Assembly: GCA_009760855.2 (NCBI GenBank)
Contig: WPIO01000015.1
Span: forward strand, 64,001 to 128,000
Direction: 5' to 3'
DNA from: Cristatella mucedo
Taxonomy: Eukaryota > Bryozoa > Phylactolaemata > Cristatellidae
Length of the DNA: 64,000 nt
Positions within the stretch are counted from its first letter, which is position 1, and the number at the start of each line of letters is the position of its first letter. Shown here in pieces: positions 46,601 through 60,449 of this stretch. Below the pieces are notes generated by a model. It saw only the letters and a list, made by a program, of their open reading frames with translations. It had not been told where the DNA came from and ran no database searches. The translations under genes were made by a program, and so were the position numbers.

Positions 46601-49600
46601 GCCTCCTTAGCCTTCGGCTCGTTGCAGTCGCATCGCTTCGCATGCGACGGACCAGAAGAAAGGAGGGATGCAACTGGCCCAAAGATCATGAGCATCTCCC
46701 ACATTCTCTTGCACTAAATACTAGCATGTTAATCTCCTTCAAGGCCTGATTCTGCAAAAGTAAGGAGACTTTAAAAACAGCAAACTATGCCCAGCAATCG
46801 GTCGATCGTGTCCATTTCTGTGCAAGTACCTTATCACAACCATGCCTATATGTCTCCAAGTGGCTTGATCCGACGTTTCCCTTGCTAAAGACATTACATA
46901 AAGTAACCCCTGTGCTGTTGAGCTGTTTGTAGCCTTAATGGAGTCGGAATACGGCCTCTCCATGGGTGTGTAAATACTTACGGCCCTGTGTTTGTGTGTG
47001 TGTGTGCGCGTGCGTGCGTGCGTGTGTGTGTGTGTGTGTGTGTGAGAGGTGTGTGTAAAATGTGCGCCCTCGAGGGCATGAGTGTGATCGTGCACACACA
47101 AATGCTGACAGAGACAGACAGATAAAGAGACCGAGGCAGGGAGACAGAGAAAATCGCCCGCTACACAGCATCCTAAACACCAAATAGGTCATCCGGTAAG
47201 CGCAAACAGCGAAGACCAGGAACCAACTCCGCCAGCCACCAGACCGTTGGAAACGCCTCTCGTTGCGAATGTACTAAAACTGCCGCTGCCGAGAACGCAC
47301 ACTCTGTCTGCTCTCACCTCGACCTCGAACTTCTTGCCCCGTAGCTCGGCGCTGAGAGCCAGCGTGTCGAGCTGCTTCTTGAGCTCGTTGACGGTGTGCA
47401 ACCGGTTGTCGGCCAGCTCGTGCGCTGCCGTTAGCTGATCCGACTTCTCCGCGAGCTCGCGAGCCAGGGCGCTGACCGAGTGCTCGAGCTCCGCCGCGCT
47501 GCAGCGCTGCTCCTGCAGGCGCGCCGTCAGCCGCGACGACGAGTCCTGCAGCGGAGGAGAGGTGATGTGTGCAAGCGGGCACGGCCAAACGGCCAAGCCT
47601 CGCCGGAGCATCTGCTGGGCGCCACGCCCAGCCCAGGCAGGACGGCGATATGCTGTGGGCAGAGCGGCCGGGATCGGCGCTAACAGGACAGTGGCACAGA
47701 ACGAGACAACTCGGAGCAGATGCGGCCATCGGCCTGCGGTCAAGCTTCGACCCAACGGTGGCAACGAGGCTTGCTTGGGGTGCGTGCTCGCACGTGCTCG
47801 CTTGCGCTCACCTTGTGCAGACTGAGCTCCTTCACGAGCGTGGCGCCCTCGGCTCGAAGCACGTCGGCCTGCTTCCGGACAGCATCCAGCTGGCCCAGGC
47901 AGTCGCGAAGCTCCGAGCTCAGGCGCTCGCGCTCGGCGCCGAGCTGCTGGCAGCGCTCCGCGGCCTCGGCCAGCTCCCTCGCCTGGGCGGCAGGCGGAAA
48001 AAATGGAAAACCGTGCGTGCGCGTTGCGAGGGCGCGACCCGAGCTGCCGGCGCGCACTCTCGCGCTGGCGCACTCTCGCGCCGGCAGCTCTCTTCACATA
48101 CCTGTTCGTCCTGCGCCTGCGACAGCAGAGCGCCGCAGCGCCGACGCTCGGCCTCGAGCAGGCGAAGTGTGTCCTGCAGCTCGGCCTCGAGGCGGCCAGC
48201 GCGAGCACGCTCGTGCGCGAGTGACTCGTGCGCGGCAAGCAGCCGGTCTTCGTCGACCGAGCGGGCCGCCTGCACCGAGTCGAGGGCCTCCTGCGAAATC
48301 GACCGGACGGTGACGCTTACCGCATGGCGTCAGCTCGCTCCACTCTGCGCTGGCTGGGGGCGCTCGCCGACCTGAGACCTTCGGCCCGAGCCGAAGACAG
48401 CAGCCGTGTCGGCGCACGAGCCGCAGCTCAGGCTGAGTGGCAGGCGCTTGCGTCAAGTCACACTTAGCGACCGAAGCCACGGTGCTCTGGGGGCCAACCT
48501 GCATTTTGGAATTCTAGAGCAGATTTTAAGAATACGCGCTGCTTCGACAGACCCCAGGTCGCAGCCAAGAGTCATACAAATGAAGATACACACGACCGAT
48601 ACACGTTCCGCTTTGGGTTCTGAGTTATTTGCGTCAACTTTTCGTCTTTGGACGAAAGACCTGGCATCGGCTTGAGCGGCTGAAGCTGGCCTTGGTACAA
48701 GCTAGCCAATCGTAAGTGGCACTTGAAGACATAAAGGCCACCACCCAGCCCCCCCCCGACAGCTGCTCAAGTCTCCAGTCAATGTAATGTAATGTAATGT
48801 AATGTATCTCTGTCTGTAACTCCACAAAGTCATAAAGACCACGTGGGTGTTACGCAGGAGAGTTTTGCATAGCGCACTCACAGCCTAAGTGGCTTTCGGT
48901 ACGCATTCGGTAGCCAACAGACTTCGTCTCACGCGAAAGAAGAGAAAAAGAGAAAGTGGGAAGCATAGCAGAGTCAGGAGAGCAGTTGAGGGAGTGAGTA
49001 GCATAGAAGTAGCAGCTCAGGACCGCTGAAAAGGATGTGCCATAGTCGGCAGTAGGAGAGTAGTTGTCGTTGCGTAAGAATTGTGGAAGCGAGTTCCACA
49101 GTCTAGGACCTGCAGTGCAAAAGCTTCTGTCGCCAACGGTCTTTAAGCGGAGGAATGGGACAGCTAATGTATTGTCCTCACACGACCTGAGGGTGCGAAC
49201 AGGCTGAAACTGATGCAGCAGTTCAGCTAGGTACGAAGGAGCCAAGCCGTGGCGGGCCTTGTGGGTCAGCGTAAAATCAGTCGTAGAGAGCAAGGATTGT
49301 CCATCGAGAGCCTGACTCCATAACGGGAAATCTGGAGTCAAAAGCCGTGCGCAGCCTAATAAGGCCGGCCTCAAGGCCGTCCGGCTGAATAGCTGCATGC
49401 GCGAGTACACGGCCACAGCAGGCCAAAGAAGTCGAGACAGCCGCCGGTGGCAGCCACCGACACGGCAGGCAGAGAAACAGTGCTACGAACCTGCAGGCTT
49501 GTCCTCTCGAGAGTCAGAGTCGACTGCTCCAATCGCAACGTCTCGAGCTCGCAGCGTGCTTTCACCAGCTGCTCGGCGTCAGAAAAAAAAAACGCAGACA

Positions 49601-52600
49601 CTGACTCGAGAGCCCAATCGCGATTCTAAGATGAGCCTGGCGCTCGCAGGCGCTCACACGTGGCCTGCCAAGGTCACGTGGGACTCACCTGCGACTGCAG
49701 CGACTCGGAGAGCCGGGCGGCGGCGTGCTCGCCCTCGATGCGTGCCGCCTTGTTCTCCTTGACCTGCCGCTCCGAGTAGTCCAGCATGACCGTCAGGTCG
49801 TCCACCTTGCTCTGCAGGACTGCATGCAAACAAGCTAGTCATGCCGGGCGGATGGCAGGTCAGCGAGCGCACTGCGGCGCGCTCGAACGGCATGACTCGG
49901 CCGCTTCGAAGCACTAGTCCTGCGGGCTGCTGCTTCGGGGGGGGGGAACCAATTCGACGAGTCTTTCCGGCTGCAGTTGGCACTCACACTCGTCGTTGGC
50001 GGTCTTGGTGGCGAGCACTGCGGACAGCTCGGCCACACGCTTGGCAGCCGCCTCCAGCTCGCGCGTCCTGGCGTCGTGCTGCTCCTGCAGCGACTGTCAA
50101 CAAACGAAACAGCGTGAATGACGAAAGTGAGCGATCCATCACTGCTGCACCGACGGCAGCCGGCATCGAAGAGGCACGTGCCGTCGCTTGCAACGATGCC
50201 AAAGTCTTCCGCTGCCTCGCCGCCAACGCCGATCCGACCGAGCTCAGCGCGGTCAGAGGTCGCCTCTAGCGAAGCGAGATGCGGCCGGGCTCGGGCGCAG
50301 CCGCGCTCACCTGGCCGACGTGCTCGAGGCGAGTGATCTGCTGTCGACACTTGACGACCTCCGACTCGGCAGTGTCCCGCCTCTCGTGCAGCTCATCATT
50401 GGCAGCCTGCAACGACAAGAAAGTAAATGGGGGTAAAACCATCAGGCAAGTGCGACCGAACCGCAGCCACCAGAGGTCCGGTGGCAGCTGTGCTACCGGC
50501 GAATGCATGCCCTATCGCTAGTGGAGAAAATAAAGTATCATTTGGCAATGGGCACCGTTTAGTGACAGATTATTTCGGAACAAGACATCCTGATAATTGC
50601 ATGCAGGTGCTACAGGAGAGGTTGTTGGCCGAATTCAATATGAATAATTTTTTTCAATATCTGAGCAACAATAGCTTTGCTCATGCCTAGTAAGTTGGTT
50701 TTATCCTTGACTCTAGATTATTGCAATTGCCATTAATTAGGACTGCTGGCTAGTGCCCTTAATCGTCTGCAACCGTTACGCACAACAGAACAGATCGTCT
50801 CAGCAGATCAGTCGTCAACAGCGAAGCAGCAACATCACACCACTTCTGTCGGAGCTTCACCGGGTCCCTTTCAATAATCAAATCGGTTTCGAGATCCTGT
50901 TTGGCTTAGAGGTCACTTCACTCGCTTGCACCAGCCTGCCTATCCGACAATGTAATCGCCCAGTGTATTCTTGCATCACTCCCTCCTCGGTATCTAGTCA
51001 GCTCGCCGTCCCTCGCACTTAAGTGAAATCTTGTGGTGATCAAGCCTCCAGCTTGCATGCATCGAAAGTCTGGAACTCGCTTCTAGCTACAGTCACAGGC
51101 GGCAATGACCTTCACTCATGTGTCAGCTAGAGATACGTCTGCTTCAGTCCGCTTTCCCTTAAGTAAATATTAGCTGATTTAAAAGCCTCATTTGTATAGT
51201 AGCAAAAGATCTTTAACAGCAATCACTACCACTTGCAGTTTGCAATAAAGAATTGCCCACATCAATGTTCGAACCTACAATTTCGGCCGTGAGCACCTTA
51301 CTCTCAGGCAATCACGAGTCAATAGCCTCGGTGAGCTTTTTTTTTGTTCTGGTGTGCATTGCATGCGTATGCGTGCATTATTCAGCTACTACGCACAGGT
51401 CTAGCTAACCAATGGCCTTGAGTGTCTTCCTGTTTGCTTTCGAACGCCGGCCCAAGCATAATAATAATAATAACAACAACACATTCGATAAAGCCCCCTC
51501 AAAGAACTCAATCTCTATCTGGGCTGCACTGGAACTGCACTTATCCAACCTGGAACTGCAGCTTATCAGGGAAAAGAGGGTTGCAATTTAGCTTCTACTG
51601 ACAGGACAAGCCAGGTGAAGGTTGAAGGACACGTCCTCCGATGCATATGATCCCATGCTAGTAACATGCACCGAATAAAAACAAAAAACACACAGCAGCA
51701 AAAAGACAAGTGCACTGGTGCACAGGGAAAGCAGAAAGAAACAAATGCATCTTTAGCTGAGACTTGAACGGTGCCAAGTGGTTGTAGGTGGTGACTGAAG
51801 CCGGAAGCAAATTTTTTACTCTTGGTGCATACAAACTGAATACCAAAAGATTGTAATTCAGTGCTGGGGCCGGCAAGAATACTGCAAGTGGAAGAGCAGG
51901 TGGTGGAAGTGCTTCTTTGAGAAGCAATGGGGTCGGATAGATAGGCTGGAGCAAGTAAACCAAGCACCCTGTAAGCTGGACAGAAGATTTTGAAATCAAG
52001 AGAAGAATAGGTGGTCGACGAGAGGCTGCAGACAGGTAAGACCGGCAGTGAAAAGATACGGTCCCTACCTAGTCCTTCTATCTAAACTTCGGAGAATTTG
52101 GAGTCGCGAGGCTAAGCAGCCACTGGGATCACTGGGTCGTACGCTTGCTTGTTGACTACAAGTTTCCATCGAGAAAATTATCCTTTGTGGATTTCCAAAG
52201 TCAGCCTAAAGACTCGTATGTGCAGGGGCAGCGTAACGTCAAACAACGGCAAAAGGGGTAAACGGTTGATCTTCAAAGCAAGCAAAATACCTGCTCGGGT
52301 GGACGAGACAACAGTTGCCCAAATAGGGCTACAATTGACACAACAACACGGCGAAGGGTCGGCGCCGAAAGAGACCACCGGCCCGTGTGAACAGCAGCTT
52401 TATACAATGCTTCGAGCATGCCCAACACTGTGAGCAACCACGCAGAGCTACCTGCAACTTTCTAATCTGCTCGGCCAGCGCCTCGGCTGCAGCAGCTGCT
52501 GCAGCCGAGGCGGTCATGTCAAGTTCCACGCTCTCTAGCTCTGCTGCTGTTGCATCGGCGGCGGACGCCCGCGACGAGGACAGATCATCGAGCGCCTCCT

Positions 52601-55600
52601 GGAAGTCAGGCGCGGGCAGCAGCAGCGGGGACGCGCTGCTGGCCACGACCGACTTCGACGAGGACACGGTGCGCGGCGACTTCTTGGGCGTGGCAATGCC
52701 CAGCAGTGTCTGCACGTGCGCCTCGCCGGCAGCGTCGCGGTCGAGCCGGCTCTGCAGCTGCTTGGCGGCGAGCAGACGCTCCAGGTCGCCGTATGAGTGC
52801 CGCAGGGCGGCCAGCTCGCACTCCAGCTCGGCCTGCCGACGACCGGCGCTGTCGCGGTCAGACGCTGCCTGCAGCCGCACCTGCAGCAATCCAGCAAAGC
52901 CGAGGCGTCAAAGCGGAGAAATGGGTCGCTGCTGCTAACGGCGCCAAGGCTTTGCGACGCAGCGGCGGCAGTCCTCAAAACGGCAAGTCTGACGGATATA
53001 GTTCAAAGCAACAACAGAATCGACCACTCCCGTGAGACTGGCCCACTTGCCAACGGCACGAAGGCATCGGCTTGGGGCCGATCGGAACGGGCGTTCAGGT
53101 GTCGCGCGCTCTGACACGGAAGTGGTGCTGCGTGCTGCAGCAGGCTGCCTGCTCCCGTTATCCAACGGGTAGCTAGTGGTGCAGGCAAAAGTTGGGGTGG
53201 CAATCTGGACCGTGTCGTTACGAGTGATCTGCGGAAAAGGCTTCGCCGAGCCACAGGCAAAGCACTAACTGCAGCATGCATCTGTACGAATTCCCCCTCT
53301 CTTTTCAAGGCAGGATTGCTACGCACAAGCAAACAGCAGCTAAACCAGGCGCGGCCAAGTGATTATCTTAATAATTTCAAAACACAGAGCAATCGGAAGA
53401 GCCGTCTGCCGTGCGACTGAGCACAGAAAAAATGAGCTCGGCGACGAGCTTGGAACGACCCCACGACCTCCGAGTTAGTGGTGCTTTCGGTGCTCTGCAA
53501 TGTTGATCAATCGAGACGACTTTGCGTTCAATGTTCAACATAGCGCGTGCATAAATGAACACGATCATGACTGCAAATTTGGTGCCAAGCTACAATGCAA
53601 CATTTACGTAAACGAACCCTAAGAGTACTAGATCTCTTTTTTTCAGCCTTTAGCTTAAACTGGAACGAATGTGTGACAATGGGCTAGTTATTACATGCAC
53701 AATTTTAGCCACGAACAAGCACACAGAGGACATTTCACTTGGGCCTTGCTAAGGCTGTGAGGCACTAGTATGCTCTGGCTTCTTTCAAATATCTCCAAAT
53801 CGGCCAAAGCGAATACTAAATATGACTTCCTCGAAATAATCGGTCAGCGAAGCCGATAAAAAAATATTGCAACAAGCACAATACCTTGCCCCCCCCCCCC
53901 GAGAGTCCATGGGTGGTGCTGTTCACACAGACACCTTACTCCATTGGCTAAGGGTGGTCTGCAGCGGTAGCAGACACGAGCGTCCTGCGACACGGCGCCA
54001 CATCCTTCGCAGCAACGAAGCAGCAGCACTCACCGACTCCAAGGTCGCCTGGAGCGACTGCACCTGGTCCCGAGATCTCTCCAGCGCAGCAGCGCTCGGC
54101 AGCGGCGCGCGGTCCAGCTGCGACGGCCCAGCCTCGCTGCCGCCGGCACCTGCAGGCACGAGCGAGCAAGGCTATGCCGGCGCGCACGCGTCAGCCGAGG
54201 CGCTCAAAGGCTCAGGGCAGCCGGAGGATGAGGGGGAGGAGGCTCGCAAGCGAGCTCCGCTTCGCAAGGATTTGCGGCAGAGGAGGCACGCTGCTGCGCC
54301 ACCTACCGGAGTCGACGGCAGAGGCGAGCCTCGGAGCGAGCTGGCTGTAGAGCGCCTCGAGCGCCTGGCGTCGCTCCAGCGCCAGCTCCTTGGCGCTCGT
54401 AGCTGCGGCGGAAGTGAGCAGCCGCTGCAGCTCGCTCCTCAGGCTCTTGTTCTCGGCTGCGTACTTGGCCAGCGCCGGGTTCAGCTCGAGCTGTGAGCGC
54501 AGCAGCTCCGCCTCCTTTTGCAGCTCTGCCTGCAAAGCGACGAGTCTCGAAGTCTCGTGTTTGCTGCATCATCGGAAGGAGGGAGCGATGCAGGAGAGAG
54601 ACCGAGCTTCGGAACAGACAGAGGAGAGACGGATGACACGCTGAATGATAGTAATAATAATAGTAATAATACATTTGTATAGCACCCTCGGAGAATTCAA
54701 TCACTTTCTAGGTACTCTACATTTGCTGCAAAGACGAACATAGACGAGGACAGAGAGCTATACAAACAAAAAGAGAAAGACATAGAGCCACAGACAGTCA
54801 AAAGGACAGAGAGCTGATAGGAATGCAATATAGTGCCGATGCAAATTTCACCTGCTATGCGCCCCACTTGAAGCAACGGCTCACTACTGCTTCCAGCAGA
54901 GGGATGCATCAAGGCAAAAGCTCCATTGACGAGACGGTGAAGATGGCGGCACAACCGAGGTGTAGTAGCACACCATTATTTTTGGCAGCCCTCGGCAGTT
55001 GCAGCTTCCTGGGCTCATCAGGCAGAACTAAGATATGAGTATACACCCGGTCTCGGCAAAGCAAAGCTGGGCATATGCTGGGTACCATCGCACTGTGCAA
55101 AACGTCCTTACTGCTTGTCCTACGAAAGTCTGGGCATCATTCCATGCTCACAGAATCGAAGCTCGGCCCGACATGTTTTGCACGCATGGGCTGCCGCACT
55201 GGATCGATCAAAGCTAAGGGGCTGCTAACTGGTGGAAGGTGACTTTCTCGGCAGCCCAGACTCCTTGCCTTCTTCCCGCGAATCGTCACTGCTCGACTGC
55301 ACTGAATGGGGCGGAATGAACCGTGAGATACGCCCCCTCGCCCCCAACAGTGACGTCGCACACGCTTCGCTCACCACGACTTCGTCGCGCTCCGGCAGCA
55401 ACTTGTCGGTCTCCAGCCTGCGAATGCAGTTCTCTCTGAGTTTGATTATCATTTTGGTCGACTGCAAGAACTTCTCGTGCTTGGCGCAGAGGTCCTCAGC
55501 TGCAGCGGAACGCTGCTCGATTTCCTGCAGAGAGGGCGAAGCACAGTCACGGGGCGCTTTTGCAGAAAGGTGACGTCACGTGCGAGAACTTACAACAGCG

Positions 55601-56548
55601 TCACAGCTTCGGCAGATCGTCGGTCAGCTATTAGCGAGCTCACGAGCTTTTCCTTTTCCATCTTCTCCAGCAGAAGCATGGCGTCGAGGAATGCAAGCTT
55701 CCAGTCTTTCGTCGGAGCAGCCGCCTCGCTTCGAGGCTCGATCGGAGCGGTGCGCCCCGGCGAGCAGTGCCCTGCGACAATGCAAGCACGCACGGCCAGC
55801 GTCACTAGTAATACAAGCGAATTATATATGTATGTGTGCATGCGTGTACGTGTGTGTGTGTGTGTGTGTGTGTGTGCATATATAAAACAGGGAAATGCAA
55901 TCTGTTTAAAGTCACAAAAGCGTGCAGGCACAGTGCATGGCAGTGAACACAATGGGAACGGCCCTGGTGCTTAAGCCTGACTGCGAAAAAAAAACGGTTT
56001 GGTTCAGCTGGGCCAGAACTGCCACATCACTATGGGCAGGGGCAGAGTGGTGAAGTAGCAGCAGCCTACCGTTGATTGTGTGCCCTGGACGAGCTGGGCC
56101 GTGGCAAGCGCTGGTGTTCAGCGCTGCGGTGGGTAGCTCACAGCCCTGCTGCCATTGCACCAGTTCTTCCTTAAGCTTGCGTATTTCCGCTTGCAACGCC
56201 ACCATGTTGCCGTGTGTATCCTCGTTGACGATGGCCTACCGAACGACATTAGTCCAGCCACGCTGAAAGCTCATGGCCATGCTCAAGAGGGGGAGCCAGG
56301 CCCCCCCCCCCCCGCCGGTTTTTGACAAAATGAACAGCGATATAGCACGCACGAGAAATCTATAGCAACGAGGAAGCTAAAACGCGACCGATCTCAAGTC
56401 AGCGTACGGTGATCTACAATTGGTAGCCTCGGCGACCCCAACAACTGCATTGTTCACTATTTGAGGCAGCAACTCCTTGCTGAAGGCGATTTCGAGGGAA
56501 ACCTGGGCAGAGGCAGTAGCAGCAGCAGCAAGGACAACAGCTTGATGC

Positions 56549-56584
<36 letters not shown>

Positions 56585-59500
56585 GACTTGATAAAGCACC
56601 CTCAGAGAACTTAATCTCTTTCTAGGCGCTTTACATTTGCTGCAAAGGGAAATGCAATTGAATGGTGAGTAAAATCATGCTTGAAAAACAAACAAAATGA
56701 ATAACATGGTTAGGGGTGACATGCACAGGGTCAGCGTGCAATTATGTTAAGTGGCAGTATGCACAGTGTCAGCAAGCATAGGCACAGCAAGGACGAATCA
56801 CAGGGACCCACTAAATGCTGTCCTAAATAGGTGTGTTTTAAAGTTCCTTTTAAATGTGGTCAGGTCAGGGGATGTTCTGACGCAGGTCGGGAGAGAGTTC
56901 CAGGCTTTGGGAGCATACGAACTAAATGCACGGTCTCCAGAGGATTTAAGGTTTGTACGAGGTATTTGTAGACTGTTAGATTCCAAAAAGCGGGTGGTAC
57001 GATGCTTGGCCTGATGGGGGAGTATATCGGAGAGATAGGCTAGAGCCATAGAATGAAGGGACCTAAAAGTGAGCAACAAAACCTTGAAGTCAATCCGTTG
57101 CTTGACTGGTAGCCAGTGCAGGTCGGCGAGAAGTGGAGTAATGTGGCAACTGCTACGCTCACGACAGACAAGCCTAGCTGCAGAGTTGTGCACCAGCTGC
57201 AATCGCCTGATCGCACATGCTGGTAGGCCAGTAAGCAGTGAGTTGCAGAAGTCGCATGAATTGGGCTCAAGCAAAAGTGCTGCATTATACAAACTTGACG
57301 ATGGAACTATTCATAATCCACTTTTTGCCTGCGAAGTCGGTGGGGGGCATCCCAATATCGTCCACATTGACGCCACCACAGCCGAGCACATCTGCACGCG
57401 GTCAGTCACAGCATGCATGCTCGGCCTTGCCCGACAGTGGCCAGCAGCAAGCAGCGACTCAAACAAACCCGCCTTATTTGCCTCCACAAGACGTCGCACG
57501 AATCGCTCACTTAGTTACTTGGTGGGTGTGCCCTGTCCAGCAGTCCAGCGGGCTCCAGGGCAGGTGGCCTATTTACCAAGTCGCCAGTGGGCGCCGACCG
57601 CTACGCGCTAGTAAGATAACTCACAGGTGAGGAAGTCCTCTTTTGGGACAGACTGCGCTTTTTACTTTGCCCCGCTTTTCTATCGCTGACCACCAGCAAG
57701 CGCTTAAAAAATCCCCAAGCTCCCTCCGGCTGCGCGTCGGCTGAGACCTTACCCAGGGATGCACTTATCCAGAGCGAAAGAAGAAATGCCTGTGCCCAAT
57801 GAAAGCCAGACAAAGCGAGTGCTTGCAAGTATGTGGGCCGTGCACCTGGCCTTTGCACTTTCACCTCTACATTTGACTATAAAAAAAGAACAACAGCTGT
57901 TCCTTGTGAATACCTCACCGGATTCTAAAAGGCTGCCAGTTGCAACTGGCAAAGCAGCGCTGGCGTAAAGTCAAGAAGAGGTAAAAATTAGCTGATTCAA
58001 CAGCTTCATTTATATAGCAGCAGAAGAATCGTAGCAGTTATCACTCTCGCTTGCAGTGTAGGCAATCGAGGATTGCCTGCGGCAGGACTAGAACTCACGA
58101 GCGGGGTCGTGAAGCACAAGCACCATACCCCTCGGCTGAGACCGAGGGGTATCTACATGCCAGCAATTTAATCCACGCTCATGTACCGTATAACAAGTAA
58201 TTGTCATGCTTTCATAACTCGATGTGATCCTTGCAATCGAGGTCTAGGCATAAGTTCGGGACACCATTACGTAATAAGATGTGGGAATCTTTCGGCACTT
58301 GCATTGCCACCAGGCAGACTTCACAAGTCAGCAATAGAGCAGCTGATGCAGCGAGGCAGTTGTGCAGCTGGGGTTGGAAGAAAGACTTTGAATCCAGGGG
58401 GCAAATGTTAGTCTGCCGGATACAGCAGCTCGGCCAAAGGATAGTGACTGAGCTTAAACGGCGCTGTAGAGCTACAGCGGCCAAGAGTGCACGCAAACGG
58501 ACCTTGTTTCGAATAAGTTTGGCCCGTCTTGCGTACTGCAGGGTCGACAGGGTTTCGCCGAGGCACTTGACACCAGGGTGAATGCAGGCGACCATACAGG
58601 TCCTAGCGTTGCCGCCCAGCGAGTCCTGCAAAGAGAGCGACCGGCAGAGGTTACAACGAGGCGTGCCAGCAAACCAGCTGGAGCTAGAGTGTGCGCACAC
58701 GGTCATTCTGCTTAGGGAAGTCTCACCGATGTGCACACTACAAGTAAAGCTAACAATACTCTATGGTCAAGAAACCTCAGCCTAAGGCCTAAACCAGGGG
58801 GGGGGAGGCACGGTTGCTGCTCTAGGAGCCGTGAACCGGTTCAGCTGTCGTGCGAGCTCAGAAACTAAACTACCTGTACCGAGAACGATAAACCTTGCCA
58901 GAAAAAGCAGCTCCAAACTTGCAATCTGCCATAGTTAGGCCTTTGGCAGTCTGTTATACCGAACAGGCCACGGCTTGTGTCCATCCCTTCAGCGGAGTCT
59001 GCATGCTTGGCACTGGTTTGGGAGTAACAAAAGTAACATTATCCACTGAGAATAAAAACGTACGTACTGCTGCTTAGTCCCTTCTCGGCTTTAGTCGTGC
59101 GTGTTTTGCGTTCATCTGGGGAGCAGGGTGTCTGCGGGAGTGACTGCCACCGATATGGAACAATAAATTGGTCTCGCGAGAAGACCTGGTTAAGCGTTTC
59201 AACTGTATTCAAGATTATTATGTAGTGTCGGCGTGTAGCTGGGTGGCACAGCCGGAACTGCGGAATCCTCCTAGTAATGGCTACCGCTGTGGCAGATGAA
59301 ACCTAGATCTTTTGCCCATCTTTGGGCTCGGCTATAGACCAAATAAATTGGCTCGCTTTGAGCTGAATAAAAGTGCTGCTGTGTCATTTCTGCAATCTCT
59401 AAATGCACCTACAGCCTAAATGCAAGCACTTTGCACCAAAGGACCGTATTTTCTGTGAGAGTGCAGACCATATCATCATGGGAGTGGATACTCCTTACCC

Positions 59501-60344
59501 GTAGGAGGAACGTCAGCTTGGAGTCTCTGTATGGCACGTGTCGGCTCTTGCCGTTCATGACGTCCACGAGCGCCATAATGACGTTGCCCAGAGCTGACAG
59601 ACTCTTGTTGATGCTGCCGGCTTCCTAAAAGTGCATGCGATGCAGGCGCCATGTGACAGCGTTAGTATGGCATAGCGTGAGTATGCGGCATTGCACCGAG
59701 GCAACACTGGCTCTCGAAAGCGAGTCCAACGCCGCTGCCACCTGTGCAGTTCTCTATCTCCTCCGCCTCTGTACCCCCACCTCTCTGTCTGTCTGTCTGC
59801 GCCTCCTCTGTCTCTCCCTCCCTCCTTCCCCACACCACCCGGTGCAGCAGCAGGCACGCAGCACCTTCAACCGCTGACCGGCGGTTCGGGTATCTTTCTG
59901 GCGCTCGCTGCCTGCCAGGTCGACGAGATTGAGCACACCCTGACGGATATTTTGCAGGCCGCCTTTCGTTTCTTTCGACTCGACCTGAATGGTGAACACG
60001 GCATGGCTGCGCGAAGATTCGCGGTTCATGGCCGTCGATGCGACAGTGCGATTCTGCCAGCCGTCGACGAGCACCTGGATGGACGAAACCGATGCACCGT
60101 GCATCTCTGTCTGCGATCCCAAGTGAGCGAGCAGCGCTATGCAGCTCATAGTCCATTACGAGAGATAGAGAAAAAAAGGAGAGAGAGAGAGAGAGGTGGA
60201 GAGAGGGAGAGGTGGAAAGAGAGAGAGGTGGAGAGAGAGAGAGAGAGGTGGAGAGAGAGAGAGAGAGAGAGAGGTGGAGAGAGAGAGAGAGGTGGAGAGA
60301 GAGAGGTGGAGAGAGAGAGAGAGGTGGAGAGAGAGAGAGAGGGG

Positions 60345-60400
<56 letters not shown>

Positions 60401-60409
60401 GAGAGGGGG

Positions 60410-60449
<40 letters not shown>

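Noticed and set aside
47189-48238. 349-codon minus frame
   Set aside because: It joins KIF15 exon 19 to intronic sequence and shadow frames of exons 17-18.
55588-55594. GTAAGT donor for KIF15 exon 8
   Set aside because: A perfect donor by sequence, but it gives phase 2 and shifts exon 9 out of frame; GTGAGC at 55643 keeps the family alignment.
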